Assembly (NCBI RefSeq): GCF_900112585.1
Contig: NZ_FOLY01000002.1
Location: 248,001 to 312,000, forward strand
Source: Kushneria avicenniae
GTDB taxonomy: Bacteria > Pseudomonadota > Gammaproteobacteria > Pseudomonadales > Halomonadaceae
Length of the DNA: 64,000 nt
Direction of reading: 5' to 3'
A model generated the notes under the pieces. It saw only the letters and a list, made by a program, of their open reading frames with translations. It had not been told where the DNA came from and did no database searches. Of the stretch, positions 48,579-57,445 are shown in pieces (within the stretch, counting starts at the first letter, position 1; the number at the start of each line of letters is the position of its first letter). Position numbers and translations under genes: made by a program.

Positions 48579-49913
48579 ATGAGTAATGCTTACGTAACCA
48601 AAGGTAGTCATCAAGAGATGAGTCATTGTCTGCCGCCCCCTGACGACAGCCTGTCCATCGAAGCGCTCGACAAGCTGAATATTGCCGCACTGGTCTACCG
48701 GTGTGATGAACACATTACGCTTGAAGGTGCCAATCATTCGGCCAGAAGGCTCTTGAGCCATTTCGCACCGCTTGAAGGTGGCGAAGAGCCCTGGCAGTGG
48801 TGTTCCGGACAGGAGAGTGGCCATCCTGCCCGCTACTGGTGCTGTGGTGATGAAGCCTCCGATCGTGAGCAGACCCCCCGTGTGCGCTGGCTTCGCTTTA
48901 ACGAGGGCGGGCGGCGCATGGCGCTTGCCCTGACCGGCTGTCGGCTTGACGGCGATGGCACATCGAATCGGGTCATGATGGTGCTGCAGGATTGTACCCG
49001 TCAGATTATTCAGCACGAAGAGCTCAAGCGCAGCCAGGAGTGCATCTCCAGCATTATCAACGCTACGCCCATGGGCATCTGCGTTCTGACCGAGGATGGC
49101 CGCTTTGAAATGGTCAACCCGGCCTACTGCCGCTTTCATGGCTATGAAGAGCACGAGCTGGTCGGGCGGCCCTTCTCGATGGTCGTGCCCTACAGCAGTC
49201 ATCAGTATCTGCGACGCCAGCATCAGGGGGCGCTTGGCAGCCGCCACGGCCATGTCCAGCAATTTGGCGAATGCGAGCTGGTATCGCGCAGCGGCGAGCG
49301 ACACACGGTCATTGTCGAGAGCGTGCGCATTGAAGGTGAGGACGGTCGTCCGCGCGACGTGATCTTTCTGGTCGATATCAGCGAACGCAAGAAGCTCGAA
49401 ATGGCGCTGGAAGAGAAGAACGTGCGCCTTGAGTATCTCGCCACCCATGATGAGCTGACCGGCATTCGCAATCGTCGCTTCGGCGTCAGCAGTCTTGAAG
49501 CCGCGCTCGAACAGGCCGAGCGTCAGGGCCTGGACATCAGCGTGGCCCTGCTCGACATCGATCACTTCAAGCGGGTCAACGACGATCATGGCCATACCGT
49601 CGGCGATCGTGTGCTTCAGCAGTTTGCCGAGGTGCTGTCACGTCAGCTGCGCGTCAGCGATATTCTGGTGCGCTGGGGTGGAGAGGAGTTTCTGCTGATT
49701 CTGCCGGGGATTGATATGGATGGCGCTCGTCAGGCGCTTGAGCGGCTGCGCCACTCCCTGTCACTGGAGTATCTGAGCCCGCGTGGCCTGCAGGTGACCT
49801 TCTCGGCAGGCATCATCAATGCGCGCGGCATGAACAGTAACGCCCTGTTGGAGAGCGTGGATCAGAAGCTCTATCAGGCCAAGGGGCGAGGGCGCGATCG
49901 GATTGTCTTCTGA
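48579..49913 (+). CDS. PAS-GGDEF diguanylate cyclase
   Basis: Makes the second messenger cyclic di-GMP. The N-terminal 130 residues are a poorly conserved sensor part with several cysteines (WQWCSGQESG, RYWCCGDEAS). A PAS domain with PAC follows at about residues 155-280 (INATPMGICVLTEDGRFEMV ... DVIFLVDISERKKLE). A C-terminal GGDEF domain follows (ATHDELTGIRNRRF, active site WGGEEFLLILPG). RVSD five residues before GGEEF is an intact inhibitory I-site, so product feedback is expected. The start is uncertain: ATG 48579 is assumed, but ATGs at 48522 and 48618 are possible, and no strong Shine-Dalgarno decides it. No membrane helix; presumably cytoplasmic. Confidence 0.9.
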   Translation: MSNAYVTKGSHQEMSHCLPPPDDSLSIEALDKLNIAALVYRCDEHITLEGANHSARRLLSHFAPLEGGEEPWQWCSGQESGHPARYWCCGDEASDREQTPRVRWLRFNEGGRRMALALTGCRLDGDGTSNRVMMVLQDCTRQIIQHEELKRSQECISSIINATPMGICVLTEDGRFEMVNPAYCRFHGYEEHELVGRPFSMVVPYSSHQYLRRQHQGALGSRHGHVQQFGECELVSRSGERHTVIVESVRIEGEDGRPRDVIFLVDISERKKLEMALEEKNVRLEYLATHDELTGIRNRRFGVSSLEAALEQAERQGLDISVALLDIDHFKRVNDDHGHTVGDRVLQQFAEVLSRQLRVSDILVRWGGEEFLLILPGIDMDGARQALERLRHSLSLEYLSPRGLQVTFSAGIINARGMNSNALLESVDQKLYQAKGRGRDRIVF

Positions 49914-50015
49914 AGACCGGGACAGTTGGGCGGGACTCGACTACGTTTGCCTATAGCCATACAGGGACAGGACCTGATCACGTTCAGGGTCGTTAACGGT
50001 AAACGGGGGCGCGTC

Positions 50016-50522
50016 ATGAAAAGGGCTTTTTCCGGCAGCATCATGCTGGCAGCAGCAGGTCTGGCACTGGGAGGCTGCAGTCAGCAGCCGGAAGTGTCGT
50101 CGGCACCACAGGTCATGTCCGTGGCCCAGAGCTGGGAGGGCGTGCTGCCCTGTGCGGACTGCGAAGGCATCGACACCCGACTGACGCTGGTCTCTTCCGG
50201 CATGACGGGCTTTGGCTCGACCTACACGCTTCAACAGCGCTATCTGGGCAGCGGCAATGAACAGGACGTGCAGACACGCACGGGGGACTGGGTGGTGGCA
50301 CGCGGCAATCAGGTCGACCCGCAGGCCAGAATCTATCGACTCGATCCGGAAAGCGATGACAGCTGCATGAGTTTTCAGGTCATCGGCGAGGATCGTCTAA
50401 GGCAGCTGAACTGCAACGGCCAGCCCATCAACACCACGCAGAACATTGAACTGCGTCGTGTGGCCGAGCCGATGCAGCCCGCCTCGGGGTCGGCGGCGCA
50501 GTCCATGCCCTATCGTCAGTAA
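50016..50522 (+). CDS. NlpE-like outer-membrane lipoprotein
   Basis: Lipoprotein of 168 residues. The signal MKRAFSGSIMLAAAGLAL ends in the lipobox LGGC with Cys at residue 21. The mature part begins with an NlpE N-terminal-type domain: SWEGVLPCADCEGIDTRL (Cys-x-x-Cys), then GSTYTLQQRYLG and RIYRLDPESDD. NlpE is a copper/adhesion stress sensor that signals to Cpx in E. coli; here no Cpx genes are nearby and the role is inferred from the domain alone. GGGGGC precedes the ATG. The upstream frame from 49926 reads through non-coding sequence. The last residues are Gln/Pro-rich. Confidence 0.78.
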   Translation: MKRAFSGSIMLAAAGLALGGCSQQPEVSSAPQVMSVAQSWEGVLPCADCEGIDTRLTLVSSGMTGFGSTYTLQQRYLGSGNEQDVQTRTGDWVVARGNQVDPQARIYRLDPESDDSCMSFQVIGEDRLRQLNCNGQPINTTQNIELRRVAEPMQPASGSAAQSMPYRQ

Positions 50523-50565
50523 CCAGTACAGCGTCAAGGCGTGCTTTTCGGTAAAAAAATGCTTA

Positions 50566-51693
50566 CTACTTAGCAAGTCGAGCGGATATATCTCCCAGAA
50601 GCTGCTCCCATTGCTCGACAATGGGAGCCTGCTCGAAACGTGTCACGCTGCGAAGACCGCTTTCTGACATGGCCTCACGTGTACTTTTGGAACGCATCAG
50701 CTCCTCTAATGCCTGCGCCAGGGCGTCAACATTGCTGTTTTCTACCAGAAAGCCGTTTTGGCCATGTTCGATGATTTCATCCGGGCCGGTATCACAATCA
50801 AAGGAAATGCAGGGCAGGCCATGAGCCTGGGCCTCTATAAGCACCATCCCAAAGCCTTCGAAGCGTGAGCTGAAACAAAATATCGAAGCATTCCTGTAGT
50901 AACTGGCAACATCCTTTGTGGCTGGCGGCATCTCGACACTGTCTTCTACACCAAGTGTTCGTGATAATTGTTCCATTGCTGGCTTGGTATCTCCATTGCC
51001 AACAATTTTTAGAGTCCAGCCTTCCTGTATGAGGTCTTTCGGTAACCTTGACCATGCTTCCAGCAAAAGATCATAGCCCTTTTGCGAGTCAAACCGGCCT
51101 ACATTTAAAACAACCTTGCTGTCAGCATTATAATTGACATCGGGGACATTGAATGGGAGAGGGTTATAGATGGTTGTCACATGACCCTTGACTCTGGATC
51201 CCTGAAGCCAGTATTGACGGTCGCGCTCAGTCAACACGACGATGCTATCCACCATTTCAGCCAGTTTCTGACGGATCTTTCTTTTTTTGCTGCCGGCAGG
51301 GTCTACATTGAAATTGATATGCTCCCAATGCATCTTGTAGATACTTTTTCCCTTGAGAGCGATGGCTGCCATGAGCCCAAGCACATGTTCGGTGTCAATA
51401 ATCAGGTCGTAATCATGACGCTCAAAAAAATATCTGATTTTTACTATTGAACTTGCAAAACGCCAGGACCGCTTTATAGATAGCGGTATTAGCCCGTTTC
51501 TTGAAATTCTGTCCTTGAAAAGCTGATAAAGTTGAACACCTGGATCAAGTTCATAAGCGGGTTCCAGGCCTCTCGAAAGACTAAGAATATCGATATCGTG
51601 TCCCCGGGAAGCCAATGCGTTAACAATGCTGCTAATGACGCGTTCCGCCCCTGTTTGATAAGAAAAATCATTAGCAAATACGCAGATCTTCAT
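50566..51693 (-). CDS. Family 4 glycosyltransferase (GT-B fold)
   Basis: Cytoplasmic glycosyltransferase of 375 residues, probably acting on a lipid-linked or capsule/LPS sugar. N-terminal acceptor domain starts MKICVFANDFSYQTGAERV. The C-terminal GT4 domain carries LNVGRFDSQKGYDLLLEAW, IVGNGDTKPAMEQL, and the donor-binding Glu motif SSRFEGFGMVLIEAQAHGLP. The start complemented at 51691-51693 has GGGG at good spacing; a Met four codons upstream is unlikely. The coding sequence is visibly AT-richer than the rest of the window and stands alone between NlpE-like and tRNA-Ser genes, which suggests transfer. Acceptor and linkage unknown. Confidence 0.88.
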   Translation of the reverse strand: MKICVFANDFSYQTGAERVISSIVNALASRGHDIDILSLSRGLEPAYELDPGVQLYQLFKDRISRNGLIPLSIKRSWRFASSIVKIRYFFERHDYDLIIDTEHVLGLMAAIALKGKSIYKMHWEHINFNVDPAGSKKRKIRQKLAEMVDSIVVLTERDRQYWLQGSRVKGHVTTIYNPLPFNVPDVNYNADSKVVLNVGRFDSQKGYDLLLEAWSRLPKDLIQEGWTLKIVGNGDTKPAMEQLSRTLGVEDSVEMPPATKDVASYYRNASIFCFSSRFEGFGMVLIEAQAHGLPCISFDCDTGPDEIIEHGQNGFLVENSNVDALAQALEELMRSKSTREAMSESGLRSVTRFEQAPIVEQWEQLLGDISARLAK

Positions 51694-52027
51694 CCTATGC
51701 CCCATGATCGATCGATGTTAGTGTGATAATCGTAACAATATGTGATCAAAACGCTATGCATAAGTGATCTTTAACGTAAAGAATGGCTAATTTTTCAATT
51801 GGTGACCGGGTTGACAAAAAGAAAAAGTAAATCTTGCACCTTCATGATAAGCCGATTCGCATGCACTTTTGATGCAGATCAATGCTATTGCCGACTGAAT
51901 AAATTTTAATTTATCGTCACCGATATCGGTGCAACGCGTACTATCCAGCTGTTCTAAAAGTTCTCGTATATAAAGAAAAGCTGCAGCTTTGATTGATCGA
52001 GGTGATTTGCAAAATCTGGAACAGTAT

Positions 52028-52147
52028 ATGATTTATTTATTTATTTATTTGGCTGGCTATATGGATGAAACTGGGAATTCAGTGTTGAGTATTGGCTTTC
52101 GCCATGCCAATGGTAGGAGCTTTGAATTAATTGTCTTAAAAAATTAA
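52028..52147 (+). CDS. Doubtful 39-residue ORF across the ATTT repeat
   Basis: An ATG at 52028 with GGAA nine bases upstream opens a 39-residue frame. Its first eight residues (MIYLFIYL) come from the ATTT repeat, and the rest (AGYMDETGNSVLSIGF...) is not recognised. A repeat unit of four bases means any gain or loss of a unit shifts this frame. It could be a chance ORF in AT-rich DNA. Confidence 0.2.
   Translation: MIYLFIYLAGYMDETGNSVLSIGFRHANGRSFELIVLKN
52031..52050. repeat. Tetranucleotide repeat, five ATTT units
   Basis: Five perfect copies of ATTT (20 bases) in the AT-rich islet. Slippage-prone tract; see the short ORF that overlaps it. Confidence 0.85.
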
Positions 52148-52247
52148 GCGCTTTTTTGACTTGTATGGCGGAAAGATACTATCGATGTTTGACTACGATA
52201 ATATTAAGTGCAGATCAGCGGTTAATAATATCAGCTGTTCTGAAAGC

Positions 52248-52278
52248 AAAAAAACCGGCCACTGAGGCCGGTTTTTTT
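52248..52278 (-). terminator. Terminator of tRNA-Ser
   Basis: CCGGCC / GGCCGG stem with a five-base loop flanked by A7 and T7. It lies just 3' of the tRNA on the minus strand. Confidence 0.9.
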
Positions 52279-52283
52279 ACATC

Positions 52284-52373
<90 letters not shown>

Positions 52374-52465
52374 GAAGGCCGCATATGGTACTGATCTCGT
52401 AGCGCCTTGTCCATGCCCGGGTGGCGAGATACAGGTCTGGCCAGCAGGGCCCTGACGCCAGTGGC

Positions 52466-53191
52466 TCAGATTTCGTCGAAATCATCGAAGCCACCGGCAT
52501 CACCGCCATAGAACGAGTCATTATCGTCGAAACCGCCCTGATCAACTCCGCCGGTATTTTCCTGCGGTGAATAATCGGTTTGTTCGAAGCCGCCTTGGCC
52601 GTCACCACTATCTCCCGGCGCCTGGGTGTCCATTGACTCGCCATGATCCGTGCCGGCTGGATCTTCAATGACATCGACGATCTCTTCGCTGTTGTGATGG
52701 CCGAACATGCCCATCAGCATGTTGCCCAGCATCACCCCGCCGGCCACGCCCGCGGCCGTCTGCAGGGCGCCGCCCAGAAAGCCACCGCCGCCTCGCATGG
52801 CATTGCCGGGCGCGCTGGAGGCCGGGCCATTGGTCTGCCAGTTCTGACCCGGGCCGCTGCTGCCTGGTCGCCCTGATACACCGGGTGTCTGGCGACGCTC
52901 GGCGGCGGGCTCATCGCGCTGGTCGGCGCCGAAGATACCGGCCAGAAAGCCGCCGCTGCTGCGTTTTTCGCTTTTCTGCCTTTCGAGCGCTTCGACCCTG
53001 GCGTTGAGCCGTTTGATGGCTGCTTCCTGAATCAGAATGGTCTGCGCCATATAGTAGGGCGCGCCGGGCTGCTCGCTGACATGGGTATCGATACGCCGCT
53101 GGGCCTGTGCGTCGCGCTCGCCGGTCTGCGCCTCGGCCTCTTTCAGGCGGGAAAAAAGATCGTCGATCATTTCCTGTTCACTGCGTGCCAT
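52466..53191 (-). CDS. DUF2076-family periplasmic-ligand-binding sensor-like protein
   Basis: A 241-residue protein of the DUF2076 family, function unknown. The N-terminal 80 residues are helical with a coiled-coil look (QEMIDDLFSRLKEAEAQ, AAIKRLNARVEALERQ). The middle is Gly/Pro/Gln-rich and disordered, with a short hydrophobic Gly-rich segment (GGFLGGALQTAAGVAGGVM, about 130-150) that may touch a membrane. The C-terminal 70 residues are strongly acidic with Gly-Phe-Asp repeats. GGGAG seven bases upstream of the ATG supports the start. It is divergent from nothing obvious and sits between tRNA-Ser and a HAD gene. Confidence 0.75.
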   Translation of the reverse strand: MARSEQEMIDDLFSRLKEAEAQTGERDAQAQRRIDTHVSEQPGAPYYMAQTILIQEAAIKRLNARVEALERQKSEKRSSGGFLAGIFGADQRDEPAAERRQTPGVSGRPGSSGPGQNWQTNGPASSAPGNAMRGGGGFLGGALQTAAGVAGGVMLGNMLMGMFGHHNSEEIVDVIEDPAGTDHGESMDTQAPGDSGDGQGGFEQTDYSPQENTGGVDQGGFDDNDSFYGGDAGGFDDFDEI

Positions 53192-53262
53192 GGTGGCGCT
53201 CCCTGTGTGATGCATGAGATCAATGACTGCTTTGACCCCCGTCCGGGGCGAAGGTGCCCGGT

Positions 53263-53928
53263 TCAGGTTCGATCGAGCGTGCGTACCAGCGCTGGCAGGT
53301 CCTTCATGTGCAGCAGCTCATGAGCGCGTGCGGGCGTCTGTTCATCTTCGGGGAAGTGATTGATGTGCGCCACGTGCATGCCGGCCTCCAGTGCCGCCGT
53401 CACCCCAACGGGGGCGTCATCAATCACCAGACACTCTTCGGGCGAGGCCCCCATGGCGTGGGCGGCATGCAAAAAGAGACCGGGGTCCGGCTTGAAGTGG
53501 CCGACTTCATAGGCCGAGAAGAGATGATCACCGAAAAAGCGTCCGAGGCCGGAGACCTCCATGGACTGGCGAATCTTGTTGAGCGGGCCGTTGGAGGCCA
53601 CGCAGCAGAGATATTCCGGCTGCAGCACTTCAAGGGAGGCCTCGATGCCCTCGATCACCAGCAGATTGTCCTTGAGACCGGCCATCAGGCGGGCTCGCAT
53701 GCGCGCTTCGGTGTCCTTTTTCACCGTTTCGTCAACGGTGCCATGGCGCCGTTCGAGTTCCGCCACGATATGGGCATAGACCACGCCGCGAAATTCGTTC
53801 ATATAATCATGGGCCTCGAAGGGTAGACCAGCCTCGGGCAGGGACTGCGCCAGCACCTCGGCGAGCAGCGGCTCGCTGTCGACCAGCGTGCCGTCGCAGT
53901 CGAAAATCAGACATTTGATACGTGCCAT
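53263..53928 (-). CDS. HAD-superfamily phosphatase/phosphoglucomutase-like hydrolase
   Basis: Haloacid dehalogenase-type hydrolase of 221 residues, like YieH or beta-phosphoglucomutase. Motif I IFDCDGTLVDSEPL (nucleophile Asp and acid/base Asp), cap domain, motif II CCVASNGPLNKIRQ (Ser), motif III Lys in GHFKPDPGLFLHAA, motif IV ECLVIDDAPVGVTAALEAGM. The start MARIKCLIFDCDG has AGGAG upstream. The upstream 38 codons of open frame do not fit the family and would overlap kdgK. Substrate unknown; a sugar phosphate is typical. kdgK is divergent across 135 bases. Confidence 0.85.
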   Translation of the reverse strand: MARIKCLIFDCDGTLVDSEPLLAEVLAQSLPEAGLPFEAHDYMNEFRGVVYAHIVAELERRHGTVDETVKKDTEARMRARLMAGLKDNLLVIEGIEASLEVLQPEYLCCVASNGPLNKIRQSMEVSGLGRFFGDHLFSAYEVGHFKPDPGLFLHAAHAMGASPEECLVIDDAPVGVTAALEAGMHVAHINHFPEDEQTPARAHELLHMKDLPALVRTLDRT

Positions 53929-54063
53929 GGGGGCTCCTGAACCTGTGCTCTCGGGAATGTCGTGACGTTTGAAGGTATCGCTTGCAAAGTGTCGGTGTGG
54001 CTTGAGTCCTGACAGCTTCGGGTGCATCGTCGCAAAACACAATGCCGGAAAGGGAGAACCCTC

Positions 54064-54990
54064 TTGTCATCAACCATCGCGCTCATGGGCGAATGCATGA
54101 TCGAAATGCATGGCCGGCCGGGACAGTCGGTCCATCAGACCTTCGGCGGCGACAGCTTCAATACGGCGGCCTATCTGGCGCGTCTGGCGGGCGATACCCT
54201 GGATGTGCAATACGTCACGGCGCTGGGCAGTGACGGTTTCAGCCAGGCCATGCGCGAGCGCTTTGCCCGGGAGGGCGTGGGCACCGACAATGTCAGGACT
54301 CTGGAGGCGCGTCTGCCGGGGCTTTACTTCATCGAAACCGATGAGGCCGGAGAGCGGCGCTTTCACTACTGGCGAAGCGAGGCCGCAGCACGGTTCATGC
54401 TCGATGGTGAGAAGGGCGCACAGCTGATCCAGCGCCTGGCGCACTGCGACACGCTCTATTTAAGCGGCATCAGTCTGGCCATTCTGACCGAGGAAGGACG
54501 CGAGCGGTTGCTGGCGGGGCTGCTCGGACTACGTGAGCAGGGCGTCAGGATCGTCTTTGACAACAACTATCGCCCCGGGCTCTGGCAGGATGTCGAATCG
54601 GCCCGGCAGGCACATCAGGCACTGCTGGCGCAGGTGGATCTGGCCATCGTCACCTTTGAAGATGATCAGGCCCTGTTCGGTCTTGAAACGCCCGAGGCGC
54701 TCTTTGCATTTTACCGCGACCAGGGCGTGAGCGAAATCGTGATCAAGCGTGGTGCCGAGAGCTGCCTGATCGAGCATGACGGGGTGCGTCACGAGGTCGA
54801 CGGAGAGCGTGTCGAGAAGGTGGTGGATACCACTGCAGCGGGGGATTCCTTTAGCGCCGGCTATCTGGCCTGTCGCCTGACCGGTGGCGATGTCGAGCAG
54901 GCCGCGCGGTGGGGCCACCGGCTGGCAGCTACCGTGATCGGCCATCGCGGTGCGATCATTGATGCCGAGTACATGCCTGACATGCCCTGA
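54064..54990 (+). CDS. kdgK: KdgK, 2-dehydro-3-deoxygluconokinase (PfkB family)
   Basis: Phosphorylates KDG to KDPG, linking uronate breakdown to the Entner-Doudoroff aldolase. 308 residues of the PfkB ribokinase fold: N-terminal IALMGECMIEMHGRPG, substrate segment QTFGGDSFNTAAYLARLAG, LSGISLAILTEEGRERLL, and the ATP/anion-hole motif DTTAAGDSFSAGYLACRL with catalytic Asp. I propose a TTG start at 54064: AGGGAG lies seven bases upstream and the length matches E. coli KdgK (309). The earlier ATG (54022) would overlap the divergent HAD gene. KDG specificity rests on the uxu cluster three genes away. Confidence 0.85.
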   Translation: MSSTIALMGECMIEMHGRPGQSVHQTFGGDSFNTAAYLARLAGDTLDVQYVTALGSDGFSQAMRERFAREGVGTDNVRTLEARLPGLYFIETDEAGERRFHYWRSEAAARFMLDGEKGAQLIQRLAHCDTLYLSGISLAILTEEGRERLLAGLLGLREQGVRIVFDNNYRPGLWQDVESARQAHQALLAQVDLAIVTFEDDQALFGLETPEALFAFYRDQGVSEIVIKRGAESCLIEHDGVRHEVDGERVEKVVDTTAAGDSFSAGYLACRLTGGDVEQAARWGHRLAATVIGHRGAIIDAEYMPDMP

Positions 54991-55032
54991 CGTCTTCAAG
55001 AAGGCATGTCAAAACGGTATGGGCGTGACATG

Positions 55033-55063
55033 AAAACGGGAGCGCTCCGATGGAGCGCTCCCG
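55033..55063 (-). terminator. Terminator of dps
   Basis: GGGAGCGCTCC / GGAGCGCTCCC stem with a three-base loop. The AAAA at 55033-55036 gives TTTT after the stem on the minus strand, about 52 bases past the dps stop. Confidence 0.75.
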
Positions 55064-55114
55064 CAGTCGTTCCTGCGTCTGCCGGCAATGTGGCCGTTTC
55101 GGCAGGTTCGAGCC

Positions 55115-55654
55115 TCAGGCGCCTTCCTGCATGTGGGCCTCGATGAACCACAGGTTGCTGTCGAGCGTTCGTGAGACGCCGGTCAGCAGGTCGGAGGAAT
55201 CGGCATCGCCAAGCTCGTCGGTGTCATCAATGGACTTGCGTACCGTGGCACCCACCCCGGCATAGTGATCTGCCAGCGCTTTGAGGTGATCCTCGATGCG
55301 ATGAATGTCGGCTGGATAGGTCTCAAGGCTGGTGTTCTGAGAGACCTGCTGTACCGTACCCAGTGCCGTGCCGCCCAGCTGGACCAGACGTTCGGCGACC
55401 TCATCAACGTGGGCATCAATGCCGCTTCTGAAGCCGTCAAGCATTTCGTGGACGGCGATAAACTGCGGTCCCTTGAGGTTCCAGTGCGCCTGCTTGATCA
55501 CCAGCGCCAGATCGATCAGTTCGGCCAGCCTTGCGTTCATGACGGCCACAACCTTCGCACGCTCTCCTTCAGGGAGATCGTTGCGCGTTGGGTAAAGCCT
55601 GGTGGCGGTTTTCTGATTGGCTTCCTTGATGTTGCGTGTAGTGGCACCGCTCAT
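55115..55654 (-). CDS. dps: Dps, DNA-binding ferritin-like protein
   Basis: Dodecameric mini-ferritin that oxidises and stores iron with peroxide and protects DNA in starvation or oxidative stress. 179 residues. Ferroxidase site IKQAHWNLKGPQFIAVHEMLD (His, Asp/Glu), followed by SGIDAHVDEVAERLVQLGG. C-terminal helix SDLLTGVSRTLDSNLWFIEAH. An N-terminal tail of about 30 residues with Lys/Arg is suitable for DNA contact. AAAGGA upstream fixes the start. It stands alone with its own terminator, and the upstream 150 bases likely hold its stress promoter, though no OxyR site is evident to me. Confidence 0.94.
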   Translation of the reverse strand: MSGATTRNIKEANQKTATRLYPTRNDLPEGERAKVVAVMNARLAELIDLALVIKQAHWNLKGPQFIAVHEMLDGFRSGIDAHVDEVAERLVQLGGTALGTVQQVSQNTSLETYPADIHRIEDHLKALADHYAGVGATVRKSIDDTDELGDADSSDLLTGVSRTLDSNLWFIEAHMQEGA

Positions 55655-55806
55655 GAGTCACATCCTTTTGTTCAGACCGGTTAAACACAGCCCGCGCCTG
55701 CGGGCAGCCTGGCATATCGCCATGACCTGCCAGGCTTCCTTCAAATGAATTTTGGTACGTTCTGCCTTGATATCAAGGTCGGATTTACAAATCCACCGAT
55801 TGTGTG

Positions 55807-57375
55807 TCAGTCCAGAAGCGTTGGCAGCCACATGCTGAACACAACAATGACCATAAAGAACGCGCACAGTGTTGCGACTGTGGGCACATGAAAATCCAGC
55901 ACGGGTCGGGGCATGACCTCGCTGCGAGTGCGACGATGCGTCACGGCACTGGTAATCAAGGCGACGGCCAGCATGGTGATGGCGCCGGTCACGTTCCACC
56001 AGAACCAGAAAAGCTCCGGCACGAACAGCCACAAAAAGGCATTGAGGCCGACACCGGCCACCAGTCCGAAGTTGGCGCCCGTTCCATTGATGGGCCTGAT
56101 CAGGATGGCGGCCAGAAAGGTCGCCAGCATCGGGCCAAAAAAGAGCGATCCCACCTTGTTGATGGCCTCGATAATGGTGGGTGCAATGTTGCCGGTAAAA
56201 AAGGCCATTGCAATGCAGACCACACCCCAGAACACCGAGGTGAGCCGGGACAGGCGCATGTAGCGCTGTTCGTCGATCTTTCGACCGCGCACAAACAGAT
56301 CTTCCACACTTGCCGCTGACAGCGAATTGATCGCCGAGCTGACCGAGGACATGGCCGCTGAAAAGATCGCGACGATCAAAATGCCGGTCAGCCCTGCCGG
56401 CAGATAATCGCGCATGAAAAGCGGCACCATCAGATCCGGTTCATCGGCGGGGATCAGTGCGCGAAATTCTGGATGCGTGACGGCCAGCGTCCCCAGCACC
56501 AGCCCGAGCAGGCAATAACACAGCGTGACCGGAAAGCGCAGTAGCCCGTTGGCCAGCAGGGTGTGACGCACCGTGCGGGCATCGCGAGCGGACAGCAGAC
56601 GCTGGGCCTGACTCTGGTCGGCGCCGTAATAGGCAGCGTAGAGAAAGAGCCCGCCGATGACCATGGGCCAGAAGCCGAACCCGTTACTGTCCTGTCCGAT
56701 ACCGATGTCATCAAAGCGCACGGTTTCAAGACGCGCCGGGTCCACGTTGGCCAGAAAGGCATCCCAGCCGCCAAGCAGCGACAGGGCAAACAGCAGACAG
56801 ACCACCAGACCGATGACCAGCAGCACCATCTGAATGACGTCGCCGTACACGACCGCCTTCATGCCGCCCTGACAGGAATAGATCAGCGTGACCACGCCGA
56901 TGATGACGATGGTGGCCCACAGCGGCAGTCCGATGGCGTGGGTGAGAATCAGGGCGATGGCATAAACCATCACACTGGTCGCGAAGGCACGCGACAGCTG
57001 AAAGACCAGACTCAGAAGAATGCGGGTGCTGCGGCCGAAGCGTTTTTCCAGATAGCTGTAGATGCTGACCACGCCGGCGGCATAAAGCGTCGGGAAAAAG
57101 AGGACAATGAGTACGATCATCGCCAGCGGTACAGCGAACTCGTAGGTCAGCCAGATCAGTCCGCCGCCTTCTTTCATGCCGACAAAGGCGGGCGCCGAAA
57201 TGAAGCTGACCGCCGACAGCTGTGTAGCGGCGGCCGATAGCGACAGCGGAAACCAGCCAAAGCCGCGGCTGCCCAGAAAGTAGTCTTCTCCCGAGTGCTG
57301 ATCCTTGAAAAGCTGACCCAGCAGTAAAAAACTGCCCAGATAGACCGCGATGACCACGTAATCCAGCCAGACCAT
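55807..57375 (-). CDS. Sodium:solute symporter (SSS family)
   Basis: Na+-coupled sugar or carboxylate importer of 522 residues with about 13 helices. Begins WLDYVVIAVYLGSFLLL. The conserved SSS stretch is ADQSQAQRLLSARDARTVRH. Further: QLSAVSFISAPAFVGMKEGG, IFSAAMSSVSSAINSLSA, and YSYLEKRFGRSTRIL. It lies downstream of the UxuR-like gene in the same direction, with a perfect palindrome between them, so a uronate or aldonate substrate is likely but not proven. AGGG lies close to the ATG. No terminator is visible in the 150 bases before dps. Confidence 0.86.
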   Translation of the reverse strand: MVWLDYVVIAVYLGSFLLLGQLFKDQHSGEDYFLGSRGFGWFPLSLSAAATQLSAVSFISAPAFVGMKEGGGLIWLTYEFAVPLAMIVLIVLFFPTLYAAGVVSIYSYLEKRFGRSTRILLSLVFQLSRAFATSVMVYAIALILTHAIGLPLWATIVIIGVVTLIYSCQGGMKAVVYGDVIQMVLLVIGLVVCLLFALSLLGGWDAFLANVDPARLETVRFDDIGIGQDSNGFGFWPMVIGGLFLYAAYYGADQSQAQRLLSARDARTVRHTLLANGLLRFPVTLCYCLLGLVLGTLAVTHPEFRALIPADEPDLMVPLFMRDYLPAGLTGILIVAIFSAAMSSVSSAINSLSAASVEDLFVRGRKIDEQRYMRLSRLTSVFWGVVCIAMAFFTGNIAPTIIEAINKVGSLFFGPMLATFLAAILIRPINGTGANFGLVAGVGLNAFLWLFVPELFWFWWNVTGAITMLAVALITSAVTHRRTRSEVMPRPVLDFHVPTVATLCAFFMVIVVFSMWLPTLLD

Positions 57376-57445
57376 GCCACCCTCCCGTACCGGCCAGCCC
57401 GGTGGCGCTGGCGGTTATCCGTATTGGTGTTGTTGTTTGGCGTCG

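Larger units (their letters stand above)
51694..52247. other. AT-rich gene-poor stretch next to tRNA-Ser
   Basis: About 550 bases of low-GC sequence between the glycosyltransferase and the tRNA terminator. It contains an ATTT tandem repeat (52031-52050) and only short frames such as 52028-52147. No transposase, integrase remnant or att-like copy of the tRNA 3' end is visible. Confidence 0.6.
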
